From contig DBQD01000025.1 of assembly GCA_002305715.1 (NCBI GenBank), forward strand, positions 1-18,750: a stretch of DNA of 18,750 nt. Reading direction: 5' to 3'. Positions 15,198-18,750 of this stretch are shown piece by piece (position 1 is the first letter of the stretch; every line of letters begins with the position of its first letter). The stretch is from Proteiniphilum sp. UBA1403. Lineage in GTDB: Bacteria; Bacteroidota; Bacteroidia; Bacteroidales; Dysgonomonadaceae. The notes under the pieces are model-generated. The model was not told the DNA's origin, did no database searches, and saw only the letters and a program-made list of their open reading frames with translations. The translations under genes were made by a program, and so were the position numbers.

Positions 15198-16988
15198 ATG
15201 AAGCGATATATTATAATAGCGATTGCTCTGATAACTGGTTTGACAGCATGCGATGATCTGCTAGATACCAAACCATTGAGCCAAATTTCGCCTGAAACCT
15301 ATTTCAAGACAGAAACGGATCTCCAGATGTTTAGTAATACTTTTTACAACAACTTACTGGATAAATCCCCCTATGACAAACAGAGTGATTTGTACATTCA
15401 ACAGAACCTTTCTGCCGAAATGATTGGCGGTAACAGGAGAACTGTACCCAATTCTGGAGGAGGTTGGTCATGGAGTGACCTGAGAAAAATGAACACCTTG
15501 CTGGTCTATATCGATCAGTGTGAAGATAAGGCAGCAGTATTGAAATATACAGCCCTGACACGATTCTTTAGAGCGTACTTCTATTTCGACAAAGTGAAAC
15601 GATTCGGAGATGTACCCTGGTACGACAAAGAGCTTGGTTCGGCAGATGAAGATCTCTACAAACCACGCGATTCACGTGAGTTGGTGATGACCAAGATGAT
15701 TGAAGATATCGATTTCGCCATCGAGAACTTACCGGCTAACGTAAGCACTTATCGTGTCAACAAATGGGCAGCCCTTGCGCTGAAGGCTCGTTTCTGTCTC
15801 TACGAAGGAACTTACCGCAAATATCACAACATTTCTCTGGATGGTCATGATTACAATTATTACCTCGATCTAGCGGCTAAGGCGGCAGAAAGAATCATCA
15901 AGGAGAGTTCCTATAAGTTGTATACCACCGGAAATCCTACCAAGGATTATTTGATGCTTTTCGCGCAAGAAAATGCGAGCGTAGATGAATATATCATGGC
16001 TATCAAGTTCGACTATAGTTTGGGTATTTATCACAATGCTACAGCTCACACAGTTGTTGCTACACAGGGACGTCCCGGTTTGACCAGAAAATTTGTGAAT
16101 AGCTATTTGATGGCAGATGGTACCGCATTTACCGATAAAGAAGGATGGCAAGAAGCATCGTTTATTGACGAGGTGAAAAATCGCGATCCTCGTTTGGCTC
16201 AAAGCATCCGCACTCCTGGATATACTAGAATTGGTACTACCAAGGTATTGGCACCCGATCTTACCGGTTCTGTAACAGGATATCACCCAGTGAAATTTGT
16301 GCAGGATCCAACCGCTTCGGGAGGTCAGGTTGACCGTAACGATCGTTCTACATGCGACTTACCGGTATTCCGTTTGGCTGAAGTCTATCTGAACTATGCC
16401 GAAGCAAAGGCAGAAATGGGAACATTAACTCAGAACGACCTTGATATCTCTATCAACAAACTCAGAACAAGAGTTGGCATGCCCTACTTAATGATGAGTG
16501 CTGCGAATGCGAATCCCGACTGGTATCTTTCTTCTGCTCAATATGGATATCCCAATGTGAGCGGTGCTAACAAAGGTGTTATCCTTGAAATTCGTAGAGA
16601 GCGTGCCGTTGAGCTGAATCAGGAAGGATTCCGTTTCGATGACTTGGTACGTTGGAAATCAGGAACCAGTATCAATCAGGAACTTTATGGTATGTATTTC
16701 AAACAACCGGGCTCCTATGACCTTACAGGGGATGGCGTAGCAGATTATATTCTCTATGCTGAAGGAACCTCTAAGCCTACTGCACCCGATGGTGTTCAGG
16801 TATTGCAACTTGGAAAAGATATTCTACTCACCGAAGGAGACCATGGGTATGTATACTACCACAAGAATATTTCACGTACTCCTTTCAATGAGGGGAGAGA
16901 CTACCTCTATCCAATTCCAATCAACGAGCGCTCACTCAATAAGAATCTGACGCAGAATCCAGGATGGAATGACGGACTTGATTTCTAA
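15198..16988 (+). CDS. SusD/RagB-type surface substrate-binding lipoprotein
   Basis: Lid protein that closes over the SusC barrel and binds substrate at the cell surface. It has 596 residues. Lipobox LTAC (Cys18) is followed by DDLLD, fitting surface export. Family features: LLDTKPLSQISPETYF directly after the lipid anchor, RFFRAYFYFDKVKRFGDVPW near residues 121-140 (TPR-like helices), and IRRERAVELNQEGFRFDDL near 463-481. Both termini match the SusD N and RagB/SusD C families and the length is typical (500-620). It is paired with the SusC homologue upstream and followed after 35 nt by a BACON lipoprotein in the position that SusE/SusF-like proteins take in other loci. Confidence 0.96.
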   Translation: MKRYIIIAIALITGLTACDDLLDTKPLSQISPETYFKTETDLQMFSNTFYNNLLDKSPYDKQSDLYIQQNLSAEMIGGNRRTVPNSGGGWSWSDLRKMNTLLVYIDQCEDKAAVLKYTALTRFFRAYFYFDKVKRFGDVPWYDKELGSADEDLYKPRDSRELVMTKMIEDIDFAIENLPANVSTYRVNKWAALALKARFCLYEGTYRKYHNISLDGHDYNYYLDLAAKAAERIIKESSYKLYTTGNPTKDYLMLFAQENASVDEYIMAIKFDYSLGIYHNATAHTVVATQGRPGLTRKFVNSYLMADGTAFTDKEGWQEASFIDEVKNRDPRLAQSIRTPGYTRIGTTKVLAPDLTGSVTGYHPVKFVQDPTASGGQVDRNDRSTCDLPVFRLAEVYLNYAEAKAEMGTLTQNDLDISINKLRTRVGMPYLMMSAANANPDWYLSSAQYGYPNVSGANKGVILEIRRERAVELNQEGFRFDDLVRWKSGTSINQELYGMYFKQPGSYDLTGDGVADYILYAEGTSKPTAPDGVQVLQLGKDILLTEGDHGYVYYHKNISRTPFNEGRDYLYPIPINERSLNKNLTQNPGWNDGLDF

Positions 16989-17023
16989 ATCGAACTTCAA
17001 TAATTTAAAATAAACAAGAGATT

Positions 17024-18535
17024 ATGAAACTATTGAAATATACATATAGAACCCTGATTCTTGTGGCACTCCTGGTTACATTTGGAAGCTGCGAAGAGGA
17101 AGGATCCTCTCTGTCTAGAGCTGTCCTTGCCAGTGCCAGTTCGTTAAACTTCGAGGGAACTTCAAGTGCCCCACAGACCATTACGGTCTATGCCGATGCA
17201 GATTGGGTAACTGAAGTACCCGAATGGATCACTGTTACCCCCGCCACCGGAACCGGTGTAATGGATGTGACAATCAGTGTGACCGACAACCTTCGTGGAG
17301 GTGCGTTGGATAACCCCAGAAAAGCAGTCGTTGTTTTCAAGGGAGAAACACTAGACAGTCGCGCCGAAGTGCTTGTTATGCAAGCAGGGGACAAGTATCG
17401 TGATGTGAAAGATTACACCATGCAGGAATTTGTGGCACTTCCCAATGAAACAGTAGTATCTGTTCCCAATGTAACGGTTATGGCTGTAACATCTAACGGA
17501 TTTATCATCTCTGATAATCAGAATGTTCACAATGCATATGTATTGAGCAGCACATCCGTAAATGTGGGAGACGTAGTGTCGATCATGGGTGACAGACTTT
17601 CAAATACTCAAGGTCTTGCAATTCTTCAAGCAGATGATGTTGAAATTAATTCAACTGGAGGTACTGTTACCTATCCGGAAGCAGAAGATATTACCGACAA
17701 AGTTGGTTCCTTCACGGCTAATTCAAGAAAGTATATTGCGGTAAGCGGTATCATGAATGGTAGCAACGTTAGTGTTGCCGGAACAAACTTCACCGTAAGT
17801 ATTACAGATGCACCTTCTTCACTCAATCTTGAAGCGTTGAATGGTCACCGCGTTGTTTTGATGGGATATTTCGACGGATTGGCGGCACCGGTTATAAAAA
17901 TCATGTTCGCTGAAATCATCGATAATGGTATTGCCAAGGATATCTATTTCTTCGAAGACTTCGAATGGCTCGACCCATGGTCAGTTGCTGGTGGTGCAGG
18001 ACAGACAGTAGAGACTGACAACCTCAGTGCTACTTCGCCACAGTTGCCTACTCCAAAGGTTGACGGTGTGTCGGCTCTCGATGCGCTATTGGCGAAGGGA
18101 TATGCATTCTTGCGTGTAACTCCAACTACCACTAATGCTACCGAGTGTATTTACTTGCAACAAAATTACCTCAAGTTTGGTAAGACCGGATTCCAGGCTG
18201 GTATTATTCTGCCGAGACTAACAACGGAAGTACCTTCAAGTGCTAATCCTGTCATTGCGTTCGATTGGTGTCCAATGCGCCAAGGTTCGGGTGTAATTGA
18301 CCCTGTCAACTTGATCGTTATCGTTAAGAATGGAAGCGATGAGGTAACATTTACCGTACCAGTAGCTGGTTTTGAAAATGGTCGTCGCCTCGAATGGATC
18401 AGAGCTGAAGTGCCCCTAACTGGTGTAACACTTAACGAAGAGACTGTAATTACTATTCGTCAGACCAACTGGCAGTTGAAAACTGCAAACCGCTATTTCC
18501 TCGACAACATCGAAATTAGCAGTATTATCAACTAA
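17024..18535 (+). CDS. BACON-domain surface lipoprotein (SusE/F-like position)
   Basis: A 503-residue predicted surface lipoprotein. Lipobox FGSC (Cys23) is followed by EEE. A BACON domain covers about residues 36-122, with the typical WITVTPATGTG motif at 68-78 and the last strand EVLVMQAG. Two beta-rich segments follow (about 130-215 and 220-305) that look like OB-type folds as in DUF5689-like proteins. From about residue 309 (FFEDFEWLDPW) a jelly-roll-like beta-sandwich runs to the end. No catalytic motif is visible, so a binding role is likely. BACON domains occur in glycan-binding and mucin-associated proteins of Bacteroidetes. Here the partner may be a glycerol-phosphate-bearing polymer or lipid. 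It is the last gene of the operon, 33 nt before the terminator stem. Confidence 0.85.
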   Translation: MKLLKYTYRTLILVALLVTFGSCEEEGSSLSRAVLASASSLNFEGTSSAPQTITVYADADWVTEVPEWITVTPATGTGVMDVTISVTDNLRGGALDNPRKAVVVFKGETLDSRAEVLVMQAGDKYRDVKDYTMQEFVALPNETVVSVPNVTVMAVTSNGFIISDNQNVHNAYVLSSTSVNVGDVVSIMGDRLSNTQGLAILQADDVEINSTGGTVTYPEAEDITDKVGSFTANSRKYIAVSGIMNGSNVSVAGTNFTVSITDAPSSLNLEALNGHRVVLMGYFDGLAAPVIKIMFAEIIDNGIAKDIYFFEDFEWLDPWSVAGGAGQTVETDNLSATSPQLPTPKVDGVSALDALLAKGYAFLRVTPTTTNATECIYLQQNYLKFGKTGFQAGIILPRLTTEVPSSANPVIAFDWCPMRQGSGVIDPVNLIVIVKNGSDEVTFTVPVAGFENGRRLEWIRAEVPLTGVTLNEETVITIRQTNWQLKTANRYFLDNIEISSIIN

Positions 18536-18567
18536 TCGATTGCCATAGCGGCGATAAATAATATGTG

Positions 18568-18604
18568 AAGGCCATCTCAATATTTAGGTTGAGATGGCTT
18601 TTTT
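18568..18604 (+). terminator. Intrinsic terminator of the operon
   Basis: A perfect 10-bp stem, GCCATCTCAA (18571-18580) with TTGAGATGGC (18589-18598), closes an 8-base loop (TATTTAGG). It is followed by TTTTTT (18599-18604). The stem can extend by AAG at its foot pairing with the first T residues, as in bidirectional terminators. It begins about 33 nt after the stop of the BACON gene. Confidence 0.88.
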
Positions 18605-18672
18605 ATTGTACCTATTCTACAGATCCTACAAGTGACATGGTTCGTTTCTTCCTTATGTTTGGCTTATTAAAT

Positions 18673-18705
18673 TATAAGCGAAATATAAGGCAAATATAAG
18701 GGATA
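18673..18705. repeat. Three 11-nt TATAAG tandem repeats
   Basis: TATAAG occurs at 18673, 18684 and 18695, exactly 11 nt apart; the units are TATAAGCGAAA, TATAAGGCAAA and TATAAGGGATA. The array lies beyond the operon terminator in a stretch without genes. The helical spacing would suit protein binding, or it may be a small slippage product. Confidence 0.45.
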
Positions 18706-18726
18706 ACCGGAGTAGGTCTAGAGAAA

Positions 18727-18750
18727 GGGGGCTGTTCCAAAAGGGCAGCT
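18727..18750 (-). terminator. Probable terminator hairpin of a convergent neighbour, cut by the window edge
   Basis: GGCTGTTC (18730-18737), loop CAAAA, GGGCAGCT (18743-18750) can fold into a stem with some G-T pairs, and further G residues before it suggest the stem continues outside the window. On the minus strand the hairpin is followed by TTTCTC, so it would stop a gene arriving from the right. It resembles the hairpin at the left window edge. An insertion-sequence end is the alternative. Confidence 0.4.

Larger units (their letters stand above)
4703..18604 (+). other. Predicted eight-gene transcription unit for phospho-ester use
   Basis: Eight genes on one strand with gaps of 65, 21, 26, 18, 46, 22 and 35 nt, a strong promoter match in front and a strong intrinsic terminator behind. 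No hairpin with a T-run was seen in any internal gap. The order is glpD, glpT, HAD phosphatase, GDPD, metallophosphoesterase, susC, susD, BACON lipoprotein. Weak internal promoters cannot be excluded, mainly before glpT (65 nt) and susC (46 nt). Confidence 0.6.

Noticed and set aside
18691..18698. Minus-strand TATATTTG -7 match inside the TATAAG repeats
   Set aside because: No -33 element about 19 nt upstream and no minus-strand gene follows before the operon end.
1..18750. CRISPR arrays, tRNA or rRNA genes, transposases, plasmid or phage genes
   Set aside because: None seen by eye: no regularly spaced repeats with unique spacers, no recognised RNA gene, no transposase or integrase motif. 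Faint tRNA-like or short RNA signals could be missed without a search tool.

Overview
The window looks like a Bacteroidales chromosome. The evidence is a SusC/SusD pair, a BACON-domain lipoprotein and a NigD-like lipoprotein, acidic residues directly after lipoprotein cysteines, promoters of the Bacteroidetes type (TTTTG, about 19 nt, TAnnTTTG), and mostly no Shine-Dalgarno sequences. I cannot fix the genus from the sequence alone.

Layout. Positions 1-1858 hold the housekeeping translational GTPase TypA/BipA on the minus strand, with its promoter and what looks like half of its terminator. Positions 1950-2962 hold an Ada-like AraC/O6-alkylguanine-DNA alkyltransferase fusion. A two-gene minus-strand unit follows (4380 down to 2982): a DeoR/GlpR-family regulator and, 13 nt later, a NigD-like lipoprotein. 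A 341-nt divergent control region (4381-4721) carries a promoter in each direction and three helically phased copies of a TTTCGAATTA-like box. From 4722 to 18535 eight plus-strand genes run with gaps of only 18-65 nt: glpD, glpT, a secreted HAD phosphatase, a secreted glycerophosphodiester phosphodiesterase, a calcineurin-like phosphoesterase lipoprotein, susC, susD and a BACON-domain lipoprotein. A strong intrinsic terminator lies at 18568-18604.

How the genes could work together (inference). The eight genes form a complete outside-to-inside route for glycerol-phosphate esters. The BACON lipoprotein and probably the metallophosphoesterase sit at the cell surface and SusCD imports the ligand. 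The periplasmic GDPD releases glycerol-3-phosphate (G3P), and the HAD and metallophosphoesterase remove phosphate from head-group or polymer fragments. GlpT carries G3P across the inner membrane and GlpD oxidises it to dihydroxyacetone phosphate. There is no glpK or glpF in the window, which points to G3P esters (phospholipid-derived glycerophosphodiesters or polyglycerol-phosphate teichoic acid) and not free glycerol. Regulation seems to rest on a DeoR-type protein; no hybrid two-component, SusR or ECF-sigma/anti-sigma gene is visible. This phospho-ester utilisation locus built on a SusCD transporter is the most interesting content of the window. Its true substrate and its novelty cannot be decided from sequence alone.
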